In this document: one piece after another, positions 32,906 to 42,615 of the stretch | How the letters are laid out: every line of letters begins with the position of its first letter | Position numbering within the stretch: the stretch's first letter is position 1 | Notes under the pieces: generated by a model | Told to the model about the DNA's origin: nothing | What the model saw: the letters and a program-made list of their open reading frames with translations, nothing else | Databases searched by the model: none | NCBI GenBank assembly: GCA_963664625.1 | Contig: OY761541.1 | Location: forward strand, 2,728,001-2,792,000 | Reading direction: 5' to 3' | DNA: 64,000 nucleotides | Source of the DNA: CBDCFV01 sp963664625 | Lineage (GTDB): Bacteria; Chloroflexota; Dehalococcoidia; Lucifugimonadales; UBA3495 | Made by a program: the position numbers and the translations under genes

Positions 32906-34084
32906 ATGAACGAACGGCAAGCGGCAAGGCTAGAAGCAGTCCAACCCCCGGCAACCGTCGCGGCGGGCGACCGGGCAAGGGAGATGGCCCGGCAAGGCAG
33001 GGCGGTCATCGATCTGGGGCAGTCGAGCCCTTATCACGATACTCCGGCCCATATCGTGGAAGCGGGCATACAGGCGTTGCGCGACGGGTTCACCAATATC
33101 GAGTCACCCAAGGGCCTTCCTGAGTTCGGCGAGGCGATGGCGGAGAAGTTGGCGCGGCACAACGGACTGACGGTCGATCCCTTGGGAGACGTTCTGGCGA
33201 CCCCCGGTAGTAAGCAGGGACTGTACTATGCTCTGAATGCCTACGTGGGCCCGGGTGATGAGGTGCTGCTGGTTGAGCCGACCTGGGTGAGCTTCAGGCA
33301 GCAGGTGGAGCTTTCCCAAGGTGTGCCGGTAGAGGTGGCTCTGAGCGAAGAGGAGGAGTACACCCTGACTTACGACGGGTTGCGCCGGTATGTTACTCCC
33401 ATGACCAAGGCGATGGTCATCAACAACCCCAACAACCCGACGGGCAGGGTCTACTCACGGGAAGAGCTGGAAGCGGTGGCCCGGGTTGCGCTGGAGAACA
33501 ACATCCTGGTGATTTGCGACGAGACCTATGAATACTTTGTCTACGGCCCCAACACTCACCTCACGCTGGCGACCCTGCCGGGAATGTGGGACCACACATT
33601 GACCAGCTATACCTTCACCAAGTCTTACTCAATGGCCGGGTGGCGTCTGGGCTGCATCGTCGGCCCGGAGAGGTTGCTGGAACCTTTATTGAAGATTCAC
33701 TCCCATACGGCCAGTTTCGTTTCGCCATTTATCCAGAAGGCCGGCGTGGCGGCTTTGACCGGGCCGCAGGACCACATTGCGGAGTGGCGGACTCAATGCG
33801 AGCAGCTTGCAACGCAGGTGGCGGACCGGCTAAACGCGGTTCCCGGCGTACACTGCAACGTGCCGCAAGGCGCGACGTTTCTGTTCCCGCGGTACTCTGG
33901 CGAGGTCTCTTCCAAGGAGATGGCCGGACTGCTGGTGGACCGGCACGGTGTCGTGGTGACTCCCGGCTCGGGGTTCGGAAACGTTGGAGAAGGGCACTTT
34001 CGCGTCGCCTTGATGCGGTCTCCCGCGGAGCAGGTGCTGGAGGGAGCCGACCGGATAGCCAACGCGTTGGAGTCGATGGCGTAA
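32906..34084 (+). CDS. PLP-dependent class I/II aminotransferase
   Basis: 392 residues of fold-type I. Motifs are NNPNNPTGRVYS (PLP pocket), DETYEYFVY and the Schiff-base lysine in SYTFTKSYSMAGWRLG, with the C-terminal FRVALMRS arginine. Good ribosome site AAGGAGA before ATG 32906. It is divergent from the MNT/HepT pair. The substrate could be aspartate, an aromatic or a branched amino acid; the sequence does not decide. Confidence 0.9.
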   Translation: MNERQAARLEAVQPPATVAAGDRAREMARQGRAVIDLGQSSPYHDTPAHIVEAGIQALRDGFTNIESPKGLPEFGEAMAEKLARHNGLTVDPLGDVLATPGSKQGLYYALNAYVGPGDEVLLVEPTWVSFRQQVELSQGVPVEVALSEEEEYTLTYDGLRRYVTPMTKAMVINNPNNPTGRVYSREELEAVARVALENNILVICDETYEYFVYGPNTHLTLATLPGMWDHTLTSYTFTKSYSMAGWRLGCIVGPERLLEPLLKIHSHTASFVSPFIQKAGVAALTGPQDHIAEWRTQCEQLATQVADRLNAVPGVHCNVPQGATFLFPRYSGEVSSKEMAGLLVDRHGVVVTPGSGFGNVGEGHFRVALMRSPAEQVLEGADRIANALESMA

Positions 34085-34125
34085 GTCGGTTCGGAGGCTG
34101 AATCCAAAAACCGGACAACGACGGC

Positions 34126-34572
34126 CTACCGGTCTCGCCAGTCGGGAGTTTCTTCGTCGACACAATGCAGGAACACGAACGCTCCGGTGCGGCCAAGGCC
34201 CACGAACTGGCCCGTCAGCGCGGCCACCCTTTGGTAATAGTCCATGCCGTCCAGAGACCGCAAGTACCGGAAAAACGAGCCTTGTTCCTCTATAAGTTCC
34301 AACATGCGCGCGGCGTTGTCGATTGCGCCCAGAATCTTTCGCCGGTTGCGAACGATGCTGCCGTCGTTGAATAGCCTGTCGATGTCCTCTTGACCATAGG
34401 AGGCTACCACCTCCAGATTGAAGCCGTTGAATGCTCGCTGGAACGCCGGCCACTTCTCTCGGATTACCCGCCAACTGAACCCCGCTCGAAAGATTGCCTT
34501 GGTCAACTCTTCAAAGTAGCCGTCGTCTCCTTCGGGGCGTATCCTGTCGGGTATTTCAATCTGTGTGACCAT
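34126..34572 (-). CDS. DNA-3-methyladenine glycosylase I-like protein
   Basis: 148 residues from ATG 34572. The core FEELTKAIFRAGFSWRVIREK and DIDRLFNDGSIVRNRRKI match the Tag family helix-hairpin-helix glycosylases that excise 3-methyladenine. It is shorter than E. coli Tag (187) and lacks the N-terminal Cys/His zinc ligands, so zinc binding and activity are uncertain. Single gene, convergent with the aminotransferase. Confidence 0.78.
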   Translation of the reverse strand: MVTQIEIPDRIRPEGDDGYFEELTKAIFRAGFSWRVIREKWPAFQRAFNGFNLEVVASYGQEDIDRLFNDGSIVRNRRKILGAIDNAARMLELIEEQGSFFRYLRSLDGMDYYQRVAALTGQFVGLGRTGAFVFLHCVDEETPDWRDR

Positions 34573-34730
34573 GCGAAAGCCTGTTTCCGAAGGTCTTTGG
34601 TGTGGTTGACGCCGCCCGCCATGATACCACGGAAGATTACGACCCGCGCCAGAGGCGCTGATGATGCCAATGTTCGATGCCCTTGGTATACTTAGCGCAA
34701 CGCTCCGCCACGGCGACGGGAGGTATCCGC

Positions 34731-35915
34731 ATGAACTGGGCATCTGCGATTTCCGAACAACCTGACTTGGGATTTGCAATCGGCGAGTGTGTTGGCAGTC
34801 TGGGGAACCAATTGGATGGTCAACAGCCTCATCTGGCGGTGGTATTCGTATCCCCGCATCACAGGGCCGACTATCAAAAGGTAGTCCCGTTGGTGCGGGA
34901 ATACCTGCCGACTGCCCGGGTATTCGGTTGCTCCGGCGGAGGAATAATCGGCAACGGACTAGAGGTGGAGCAACGCCCGGCGGTATCCATCACCGCCGGG
35001 GTCTTGCCCGACGTCGAAATCGTGGAATTCCACGTGGAAGCGAACGACGTCCCGGACTTGGACGCCGGTCCAAACTCGTGGGAAGAATTGGTCAAGGTGA
35101 CCGCCAGCGACGATCCCCAGTTCGTGATGCTGGCCGACCCATTTACGTTCCCGACGCAGAACCTCCTACTGGGCTTGGACTTCGCTTTCGCCCGCGCCGC
35201 CAAGATAGGCGGGTTGGCCAGCGGCGGGCAGCAGCAGGGAGGCAATGCGCTGTTCCTGGGCGAGGAGACCTACCATTCGGGGGCCGTTGGACTGGCCCTG
35301 CACGGGAATATCACGGTGGACACGGTGGTGGCGCAGGGGTGTCGCCCAATCGGGAACCTTATGCGCATAACGGAAAGCCGCCGCAATCTCCTGATGTCGC
35401 TGGATAACAAGTCACCGCTGGCGGTGCTGCGAGAGTTGTTCGAGCAGTCGGACGAACGGGACCGCGGCTTGATGCGGCATTCCCTGTTCTTGGGCGTGGT
35501 GATGGACGAGTTTCTTGATTCACCGCGACAGGGAGACTTTCTCATCCGTAACGTGGTTGGGATGGACGAACGCAGCGGAAACCTAGCCATCGGGGAACTC
35601 TTGAAAGAGGGCCAGATGGTGCAGTTCCACCTGCGGGACGCCGAGACCTCGGCCGAAGACCTGACGTCGGTACTGGACCGTTACGCGGCCGACAACAGGG
35701 AGAACCAAGTCCAGGGGGCGTTGCTGTTTTCCTGCCTGGGTCGGGGCCAATACCTCTACGGCCGGGCAAACCACGACACGGGCATATTTCAAGACAAGAT
35801 CGGGCAAGTGCCTTTGGGCGGGTTCTTCTGCAACGGTGAAATTGGCCCGGTCAGCGGCACCACCTTCCTCCACGGGTACACCAGTTCCTTCGGGCTGTTC
35901 CGGGCCAAGAGCTAG
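34731..35915 (+). CDS. FIST domain sensory protein
   Basis: 394 residues from ATG 34731 (GGGAGG upstream). Residues 30-240 form the FIST N domain (PHLAVVFVSPHHRADY, TARVFGCSGGGIIGNG) and 245-390 the FIST C domain (GALLFSCLGRGQYLYG, PLGGFFCNGEIGPV). FIST domains bind small ligands such as amino acids and feed signalling proteins. No output domain is present in this chain. The next gene, a LivK-like amino-acid-binding protein, starts essentially at its stop codon, which supports a shared ligand-sensing role. Confidence 0.9.
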   Translation: MNWASAISEQPDLGFAIGECVGSLGNQLDGQQPHLAVVFVSPHHRADYQKVVPLVREYLPTARVFGCSGGGIIGNGLEVEQRPAVSITAGVLPDVEIVEFHVEANDVPDLDAGPNSWEELVKVTASDDPQFVMLADPFTFPTQNLLLGLDFAFARAAKIGGLASGGQQQGGNALFLGEETYHSGAVGLALHGNITVDTVVAQGCRPIGNLMRITESRRNLLMSLDNKSPLAVLRELFEQSDERDRGLMRHSLFLGVVMDEFLDSPRQGDFLIRNVVGMDERSGNLAIGELLKEGQMVQFHLRDAETSAEDLTSVLDRYAADNRENQVQGALLFSCLGRGQYLYGRANHDTGIFQDKIGQVPLGGFFCNGEIGPVSGTTFLHGYTSSFGLFRAKS

Positions 35916-35950
35916 GGGTATTCGCCACGCCCATCAAGGTTGGCCTGCCG

Positions 35951-37054
35951 GTGTCGCTGTCCGGCCCGTTTGCAGTGCAGGGGCGGCAGACCCTGGCCGG
36001 GATTCGGGCTTGGGTAGGAGACGTTAACGCCTCCGGTGGGCTGCGTGCCAGCGAGGGGTCGTCCGAGCCGGTGGAATTGGTCCACTACGACGATGCCGGG
36101 CAGCGGGACAGGGTTAGGACGGCCACCGAACGGTTGATCCTAGATGACGGCGTAGACCTGCTGGTTGGGCCCTATTCAGCCGTGATGACCCTGGCGGCCG
36201 CGGAAGTGGCGGAGTCTTACGGCAAGCTGATGTGGAACCAGGGCGGGGCATCGCCGAACGTTTACCGGCAGGGCTACAAGTGGGTGGTTGGAATCCTGTC
36301 CCCGGCTACCTCATACCTGTCGGAGTTGCTTTACGCAGTGCGCCAAACTTGTCCAGACGCCTCTTCATTGCTTATGGCCAAGGCCTCACGCGGGGCCTTT
36401 CCTCGAGACGTTTGCGCCGGGGTAGAAGAACAGGCGGCGGCATTGGACTTCCGGATAGTCGGGTCGGTCCGGTTCGAGCCAGAGTCGGAAGACTTTTCCG
36501 AAATAGTCGCGGCAGTCGGGAAAACGAGGCCGGACGTTTTTGTTGGCGTCGGCCGCTTTGAGGACGACCTGCGCTTGGCGCGGCAGTTGGCCGAATCGGG
36601 AACAGGCTTGGCCGCGGCGGCAGTAGTGGCAGCGGGCGTTCACCAATTCGGAGAGGAACTAAGTGAATTGGCCGAGGGATTCATCGGTCCAAGCCAGTGG
36701 GAGGCCGAGGCCGGATACGTGGCCGACTTCGGCCCGTCGGCGGCCCAAGTGGTTGCTTCCCTTCGGCGCGCCGGGAATCGGGACGTGGACTACCCGATGG
36801 CCCAAGCCTACGCCGCCGGAGTGGTGGTGCAACGGTGCCTGTTGGAAGCGGGATCACTGGACGATGCCGCCCTCAGGCAGGCGTCGTCGTCGCTGGACTT
36901 TACCACCTTCTACGGCCGGTTCAGGATAGACCCGGCAACGGGTCTGCAAACAGGCCGGTCTACGCTGCTGGTGCAATGGCAGGGCGGCCTCAAGGTGATA
37001 GTATGGCCGCCAGAGTCGGCAAACGGCGCCCTTCGCTGCCCGTGGCGGCATTAA
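35951..37054 (+). CDS. LivK-like ligand-binding protein, no signal peptide
   Basis: 367 residues from the first available start codon, GTG 35951, but the fold clearly begins earlier (TPIKVGLPVSLSGPFAVQGR, read from 35927), a region with no ATG, GTG or TTG. It is a type I periplasmic binding protein (Leu/Ile/Val family): NASGGL, LLVGPYSAVMTLAAA, MWNQGGASP. There is no signal peptide or transport operon, so it may be cytoplasmic. The frame is -1 relative to the preceding FIST gene and open back to 35840, so a non-standard start or a frameshift fusion is possible. Confidence 0.72.
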   Translation: MSLSGPFAVQGRQTLAGIRAWVGDVNASGGLRASEGSSEPVELVHYDDAGQRDRVRTATERLILDDGVDLLVGPYSAVMTLAAAEVAESYGKLMWNQGGASPNVYRQGYKWVVGILSPATSYLSELLYAVRQTCPDASSLLMAKASRGAFPRDVCAGVEEQAAALDFRIVGSVRFEPESEDFSEIVAAVGKTRPDVFVGVGRFEDDLRLARQLAESGTGLAAAAVVAAGVHQFGEELSELAEGFIGPSQWEAEAGYVADFGPSAAQVVASLRRAGNRDVDYPMAQAYAAGVVVQRCLLEAGSLDDAALRQASSSLDFTTFYGRFRIDPATGLQTGRSTLLVQWQGGLKVIVWPPESANGALRCPWRH

Positions 37055-37095
37055 CCACCAATCTCTGGGTTGAAACAGACTAAGAGGAGATTCGC

Positions 37096-37929
37096 GTGCA
37101 ACTGGAAAATAAGTCGGCCATCATTACCGGCGCCGGGCGCGGCATTGGGCAGGCCATCGCGTTGGCGTTTGCAAGGGAAGGGGCGCGGGTGGCGTTGGCA
37201 GCCCGCAGCCAGGCCGAGCTGGAGGAGACTGCTGCCCAAGTCGAATCAGTCGGTAGCAAGGCCTTGGTTGTTCCCACCGACGTTACCGACCAAGGGCAAG
37301 TGGAGCGACTGGTAGCGGCGACGCTGGACGCGTTCTCTGCCGTGGACATACTGGTGAACAACGCGGGCATTTCCGGGCCGCTGGGCCCCATGCAGGACAA
37401 CGATGTGGCGAGTTGGCTGAACACCATCAACGTGAACGTGGCGGGAACGTTCCTGTGCTGCCGGGCGGTGATACCGGTGATGATGCGGCAGGGCGGGGGC
37501 AAGATCATCAACCTGTCGGGGGCGGGCGGCACGGGCGCTTGGGCCAACCTGACGGCCTACTGCACCAGCAAGGTGGCGGTGGTGCGTCTGACGGAGGTGC
37601 TGGCCCTGGAGTTGCAGGACAAGGGCATCACGGTCAACGCCCTGGGCCCTGGGTCGGTCCACACGCGGATGTGGGAAAACATGACGGAGCAAGCGGCGCA
37701 AGTCGGGGCCGACTTTATCCACGAGCTTGGACAGCGGGTCACATCCGGCGGGGGCGCCCCCATAGACGATTGCGCCGAGCTCGCCCTGTGGCTGGCGGGC
37801 GATGCCAGCGGCAACCTGAGCGGCAGGCTGATCTCGGCGGTGGCCGACGACTTCCGTGCCTTGGGGCCACGCGTGCCGGACATAATGGCGTCGGATGCCT
37901 ACACCCTGCGGCGGATGGAATTGGGGTAG
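37096..37929 (+). CDS. Short-chain dehydrogenase/reductase
   Basis: 277 residues from GTG 37096 with AGGAG six bases upstream. Classical SDR: TGAGRGIGQAIA at 10-21, LVNNAGISG, INLSGAGG, catalytic YCTSK, then NALGPGSVHT. It is an NAD(P)-dependent oxidoreductase of unknown substrate. It follows the binding-protein gene by 41 bases and converges with the FAH hydrolase. Confidence 0.92.
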   Translation: MQLENKSAIITGAGRGIGQAIALAFAREGARVALAARSQAELEETAAQVESVGSKALVVPTDVTDQGQVERLVAATLDAFSAVDILVNNAGISGPLGPMQDNDVASWLNTINVNVAGTFLCCRAVIPVMMRQGGGKIINLSGAGGTGAWANLTAYCTSKVAVVRLTEVLALELQDKGITVNALGPGSVHTRMWENMTEQAAQVGADFIHELGQRVTSGGGAPIDDCAELALWLAGDASGNLSGRLISAVADDFRALGPRVPDIMASDAYTLRRMELG

Positions 37930-38012
37930 GAGGGACAAGCGCCCTCGCCCGGTCTTGGACGACGCCCCGATGGGCAGTCAACCGGGCAAGGACACTTTAC
38001 GCCGTTGCTGGG

Positions 38013-38783
38013 TTAGCTTTCCAGCTTCACCGGGTTGCGCAGCACGCCGATGCCGCTGATGTCGATCTCGCAGACGGCGCCGTCGCCCATGTCTTGCGTG
38101 GTGCCGGGAGTGCCGGTGAAGATGCAATCCCCTGGCTCAAGGGTGACGTAGCGGGTGATGAACTCGATCATCGTGGGCACGTCGAATAGCAGGTGGGACG
38201 TGCTCTCGTTCTGCTCCTCGTTGCCGTTCACCCGCGTCCGCAGGTGCTGGTCGTGGGGGTCGAGGTCGGTCTCGATCCAGGGGCCCATCGGCGAGAAGGT
38301 GTCCGCCGACTTGGCCCGCCACCAGTCAGAATTGTTCTCGTTCCGGTCCCGGCGCTGCCAGTCGCGGGCGCTCACGTCGTTGCCGCAAGTGTAGCCCAGC
38401 ACGTGATTGAGGGCATCCTCCTTGGAGACGTTCCTGCACTTGTCCTTGATCACCACCACCATCTCGCCCTCGGCGTCGAACCGCTCTACCTCTTTGGGGC
38501 GGACAATGGAGTCCTCCGGGCCTATGACGCTGGTGGGAGTCTTGTGGAAAATCATCGGGTATTCGGGGCCGGGCCGGTCGCCGATGTGGCTGGTGTAGTT
38601 CAGGCCCATAGCCAGAATCTTGCCCGGCACAACGGGAGCCAAGAGCTTTACGTCGGACAGGTTGTGGACGTGGTCGGTGCGGGAATGTTCCTCGAAGGGG
38701 CTTGCGCTCAGGGCGATAACCGAGTCGCCTTCGATCACTCCGTAGTGAACGCTTCCATGTGCTTCGTACCTTGCTATTCTCAT
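38013..38783 (-). CDS. Fumarylacetoacetate hydrolase (FAH) family protein
   Basis: 256 residues. Metal-binding and catalytic segments of the family are KILAMGLNYTSH, FDAEGEMVVVI (acidic ligand), GYTCGNDVSARDWQ, and LEPGDCIFTGTPGT. FAH-fold enzymes cut C-C bonds or decarboxylate/isomerise 2-oxo or beta-diketo acids, for example in catechol meta-cleavage pathways. Together with the SDR and HpcH/HpaI genes it suggests aromatic or hydroxy-acid breakdown, but the substrate is not determined by sequence. Confidence 0.92.
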   Translation of the reverse strand: MRIARYEAHGSVHYGVIEGDSVIALSASPFEEHSRTDHVHNLSDVKLLAPVVPGKILAMGLNYTSHIGDRPGPEYPMIFHKTPTSVIGPEDSIVRPKEVERFDAEGEMVVVIKDKCRNVSKEDALNHVLGYTCGNDVSARDWQRRDRNENNSDWWRAKSADTFSPMGPWIETDLDPHDQHLRTRVNGNEEQNESTSHLLFDVPTMIEFITRYVTLEPGDCIFTGTPGTTQDMGDGAVCEIDISGIGVLRNPVKLES

Positions 38784-39132
38784 GGTCTTCTCCTAGCTTT
38801 TCTGAACAGGTCTGCGCTGCCGGAACGGGGCCGCTCAGGCAGCGTCAATGCCGAATAATTCTAACCCGTGCCGCCCCGGTTGGCTACCGGAGGGGACGTT
38901 GTCTGAACTGTGATTCGTTTGATTTGGGTGATTACGCTGATTCGGTTGTCTCTTGGCTGTGATGGTTGGTGTAGGCAGGGTAATCAAGGCAATCATGGGA
39001 ATCATATAAATCATAGTTCAGACAAGTGATTTGGGTGATTGGTGTGATTTGGTGGTTAAGGTTGGCAATGCTGTTTTAGAATGGTGGAACGCAAGAGTTA
39101 TGTGGCAGGGTAGTAATGGAGGTCTAAATCGG
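38784..39132. other. Gap upstream of the DUF499 gene
   Basis: A 349-base stretch holding the first 125-bp palindromic element (38900-39024) and the probable promoter of the defence cassette. The frame before ATG 39133 is open from 39031 but has no family-like sequence, so I left it untranslated. Confidence 0.5.
38900..39024 (+). repeat. 125-bp palindromic element, left copy
   Basis: It begins TGTCTGAACTGTGATTCGTT and ends AATCATAGTTCAGACA, so its 16-base ends are inverted repeats with one mismatch. The interior has GATTTGGGTGATT and GGTAATCAAGGCAATCATGG, which are partly complementary. An element of the same length and orientation, about 86% identical by eye, ends the cassette at 46493-46617. 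It has no coding capacity and looks like a MITE or large REP. Confidence 0.85.
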
Positions 39133-42100
39133 ATGACGACTACTTTACGGCCCAACAGGGATGCCCTTTCCAGAGCAATTGACATCTACCGGGATGCGAT
39201 GCGTCCGTTCATATTGCGGTCTCTCAAGAGAATGCCTGGCGTCTCGGTGGAGACCGCGATAAGGCAGTCGTTGCCTGACAGGCAGGCGGACAATTTCCGT
39301 GCGGCGCTGGGGTCGGGTGAAGACCTGGAATCAGCACTGGACGTCAACATCTTTCCGCCGCTGGTCAGCAACTTCAGGAATTGGCGTGAAGTGTTCTCCA
39401 CCGAGTTTGGCGGGGACCAGACGGTCCAGAACGAACTGTGGATGATCAAGGACGCGAGGAACGAAGTTTCGCACCCAGGCACGCAGGACCTGGAAGGTGA
39501 GTACACCAGGACGCATCTTTACCTCATCGCCGACGTACTGGGTCGAATTAACGCGCCGCAACTGAAGCAGGCCGTGGAAGACATCCGGGACCAGCTAATC
39601 ACACCCGCGCCCGCTGCGGAGCCGGTCCAAGCAGTCCAAGAGACCGGGCCGTCTCCTCAAGAGCAGAACGCTCAGCCCAGAACGCGGCAACAGTCCCGTT
39701 CAACCGGCAGTTTGAAGCCTTGGCGGGAGGTTATCCGGCCCAACCAGGACGTTGCCCAAGGCAGCTATCAACAGGCCGAGTTCGCAGCGGATTTACAGCA
39801 AGTGTACGACGGCCGGGCCGACACCACCCAGTACGGGAACCCGGTAAGTTTCTTCGACCACACCTACATCACGCCGGGCATCAGGGCGTTGCTGGTCAAT
39901 ACCCTCAAACGCTTGAACGGTACGGGGGGAGACCCCGTCATACAAACCAAGACAGGGTTCGGCGGCGGCAAGACCCACAGCCTCATCGCCCTGTACCACT
40001 TGGTGCGCAACGCCGGCGCGCTGATAAGCCGCCAAGCCGGCGACGGGTCGCGGACCAGCGATGAAATACGCTCCATCATGGAGGAAGCCGGATACGACCA
40101 GAACCCCGATGGCTTGGGAGAGGTAGCGGTGTTGGACGGCGCTTACCTGTCTCCTACAGACGCCACACCGACGTTAAGCGGGGACCCGTTGAACACCTTA
40201 TGGGGCGTCATGGCGTATCAACTGGGCGGCCTGCAAGGCTACGACATCGTCGGGGAGGCCGCCCGGCAAGGCACGGCGCCCGGGGGCGCCCAGCTTGACG
40301 CTCTCTTCGAACACGTAGGGCCGTGCGTCATCCTTATGGATGAGCCGGTGGCCTACGTTCGCAACGCGGGCGCCGCCCAAGACAGCATTTATACCTTCAT
40401 CCAAGCCCTCACCCAGTCAGTGCGCCGAAGCAAGGATGTTGCCTTGGTGATTACCCTGCCCCAGAGTCGTGTGGAGGCAGGAGGCGAAGGGGGCGCAGAG
40501 GCCATGGACCGTATCGAGAGCATATTGGGCCGCATAGAGGCGGTGTGGGAGCCGCTGGCAATCAACGAGACGTTCGAGGTGGTGCGCCGCAGGTTGTTCG
40601 GGCCGGTAACCGACCCGGATGCCAGGAACCGCACTTGCGAAGCCTTCTCCAACATGTACTCCAGGAGCCGGCGGGACTATCCACAAGGCGTTGCCGAGCA
40701 GAACTACCAAGAGCGGATAAGGGCTTGCTATCCAATCCACCCGGAGATTTTCGACCGGCTGTATTCCGACTGGTCCTCCATCCCGGAATTCCAGCGCACC
40801 CGCGGCGTCCTGCGGATGATGGCCAAGTGCGTCAACCGCTTGTACTTGAGCAACGATCCCAACCCGCTGATAATGCCCGCCGACCTCCCTTTGAGCGACG
40901 AAACCCTGGCCAACGAGTTCATCAGGCTGTTGCCGGGCGAGTGGCGCCCCGTCATAACCGAAGTGGACAGCGACAACTCCAGGACCGACAACATCGATCA
41001 AGAGTCGCAACGCTTCGCTGACGTGGGTGGTGCGGCCCGGCGCATTGCGCGAACGGTGTTCCTGGGCAGCGCGGGCAGCGGAGCCATCAGGGGTGTAGAC
41101 TCGCGGCAGATCCACTTGGGCACGGTGCAACCGGGGCAGGGCGTCACGGCGTATACCGAAGCGCTTAGCCGTATGACCGGCAACCTTTACTATCTGTACA
41201 ACAATGGCGACCGCTACTTTTTCTACTCCGAAGAGAACCTGAACAAGGTGGCCAACGACCGGGCCGACGCCCTGGATAACAGAACGATAGACGCTTACAT
41301 CATCGACAAGCTGGAAGAGGCCAGCTACCGGCAATCTGACGTGGTCATTTACGCCCATGACACCGGTGAGATACGGGACGACGCCTTCGTGCGGCTCGTG
41401 GTATTGCCGCCTGCCCTGTCCTTGCCCAGCCGCTCTTCCGAGAACGATGATGCGTCGCCGGAGGCGCTCAAGATACTCAATCAGCGGGGCGACGCCCCCC
41501 GTGTCCGCCGCAACACGCTTCTATTCCTGGCCGCCCGGCGGGACGAAGTACGCAACCTGAGGAACGCCGTCAGGAGGTACTTGGCTTGGCACTCCATAGT
41601 CAACGGCGAGACCAGGATCCAGAACCTCACTGGTGACCGCTTGGGCCAAGCCAGGTCCGCCGTCAACAACGCCGACAGGGAGGTCAGGAACGAGTTGGTG
41701 CGGGCCTACCGCTGGGCGCTGGCGCCGTTCCAGAGGGACCCGCAAAGGGCGGAGTACGAACTGAACCAGTCCCAGACAAGCGCCCCGGACTTTGGGGAAA
41801 TTTTCAAGAGCGCCTTCGACAAATTTGTACAGGACGAGGCCCTGGTGAACCTCATTTCCACCACGTCTTTGACCAGCATGTTGCAACAGTACATCTGGAA
41901 CAGGGAGGACAGCAGCGACCATCTCAGCGTGGATGCTTTGTGGGACCTGATGACCAGCAACGTTTACATGCACCGACTGAAGGACAGAACGGTCCTGGAA
42001 AGCTGCATCGAAGATGGAGTAGAAGGGGGCGCGTTCGGCTACGCCGCCGGTTATGACGGGGAGCGGTACGAAGGGTTGCGGTACAGTGAACCGTTAGCCG

Positions 42101-42510
42101 ATTCCAGCGGTTTTGCTGGTGAGCGTAACCGTCGGCCAGGGTTCCTCGTGCGTCCTGACGCGGCGGCCCGTCAAAAGGAAGCAGACGCGATTCCGACGCC
42201 GCCAGAAATTCTTGACCGCCCTGATGTCCCCAGGCCCGATACTCCACCGCCCCCGGACCTACCGCCCCCGCCCGGCCCCCGGCTTTCCCGCCGCATCGTG
42301 GCCCGCAAAACCACCGGGGCCAATATATCGTTGGACGACGTCAACGTGCTGCGCGAGGAAATCATCCGCAACCTGACCAACGACGGCGGCGAGGTTACAG
42401 TGGAGATCATCGTTTCCGCCACCAAGGCTGAGGGGTTTTCCGAGAGCATCGCCCGGTCTGTACGGGAGAACAGCACCCAGCTTGGCCTGGAGTTCAGTGA
42501 GGGCGAATAG
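39133..42510 (+). CDS. Swt1-HEPN / DUF499 ATPase of a predicted anti-phage system
   Basis: 1125 residues from ATG 39133. Residues 1-150 form a Swt1-type HEPN domain with the putative RNase motif RNEVSH (109-114). After a linker (150-195) comes the DUF499 AAA-like ATPase: Walker A GFGGGKTH (275-282) and Walker B VILMDE (399-404), followed by a long helical region. The last 150 residues contain a Pro-rich linker and a small alpha/beta domain. DUF499 proteins recur in defence islands beside DUF1156 methylases. First gene of a four-gene run. Its ATPase probably controls an effector; the mechanism is not known. Confidence 0.88.
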   Translation: MTTTLRPNRDALSRAIDIYRDAMRPFILRSLKRMPGVSVETAIRQSLPDRQADNFRAALGSGEDLESALDVNIFPPLVSNFRNWREVFSTEFGGDQTVQNELWMIKDARNEVSHPGTQDLEGEYTRTHLYLIADVLGRINAPQLKQAVEDIRDQLITPAPAAEPVQAVQETGPSPQEQNAQPRTRQQSRSTGSLKPWREVIRPNQDVAQGSYQQAEFAADLQQVYDGRADTTQYGNPVSFFDHTYITPGIRALLVNTLKRLNGTGGDPVIQTKTGFGGGKTHSLIALYHLVRNAGALISRQAGDGSRTSDEIRSIMEEAGYDQNPDGLGEVAVLDGAYLSPTDATPTLSGDPLNTLWGVMAYQLGGLQGYDIVGEAARQGTAPGGAQLDALFEHVGPCVILMDEPVAYVRNAGAAQDSIYTFIQALTQSVRRSKDVALVITLPQSRVEAGGEGGAEAMDRIESILGRIEAVWEPLAINETFEVVRRRLFGPVTDPDARNRTCEAFSNMYSRSRRDYPQGVAEQNYQERIRACYPIHPEIFDRLYSDWSSIPEFQRTRGVLRMMAKCVNRLYLSNDPNPLIMPADLPLSDETLANEFIRLLPGEWRPVITEVDSDNSRTDNIDQESQRFADVGGAARRIARTVFLGSAGSGAIRGVDSRQIHLGTVQPGQGVTAYTEALSRMTGNLYYLYNNGDRYFFYSEENLNKVANDRADALDNRTIDAYIIDKLEEASYRQSDVVIYAHDTGEIRDDAFVRLVVLPPALSLPSRSSENDDASPEALKILNQRGDAPRVRRNTLLFLAARRDEVRNLRNAVRRYLAWHSIVNGETRIQNLTGDRLGQARSAVNNADREVRNELVRAYRWALAPFQRDPQRAEYELNQSQTSAPDFGEIFKSAFDKFVQDEALVNLISTTSLTSMLQQYIWNREDSSDHLSVDALWDLMTSNVYMHRLKDRTVLESCIEDGVEGGAFGYAAGYDGERYEGLRYSEPLADSSGFAGERNRRPGFLVRPDAAARQKEADAIPTPPEILDRPDVPRPDTPPPPDLPPPPGPRLSRRIVARKTTGANISLDDVNVLREEIIRNLTNDGGEVTVEIIVSATKAEGFSESIARSVRENSTQLGLEFSEGE

Positions 42511-42523
42511 TACGAATGATTCA

Positions 42524-42545
42524 GGGGGCAAAAAGAAACGCCCCC
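42524..42545 (+). other. Stem-loop between DUF499 and NYN genes
   Basis: GGGGGC (42524-42529) pairs with GCCCCC (42540-42545) around a 10-base A-rich loop; a second overlapping hairpin (ACGCCCCCTTGCGGGAGCGT) follows. No T-run is present, so it may be an attenuator or RNA-processing site in the 105-base gap rather than a terminator. Confidence 0.5.
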
Positions 42546-42615
42546 TTGCGGGAGCGTCGGCCCAGCAGCATCACCCGCTGGGGGGGTAACGTCAGATTAC
42601 ACTAATAAGGATAGT

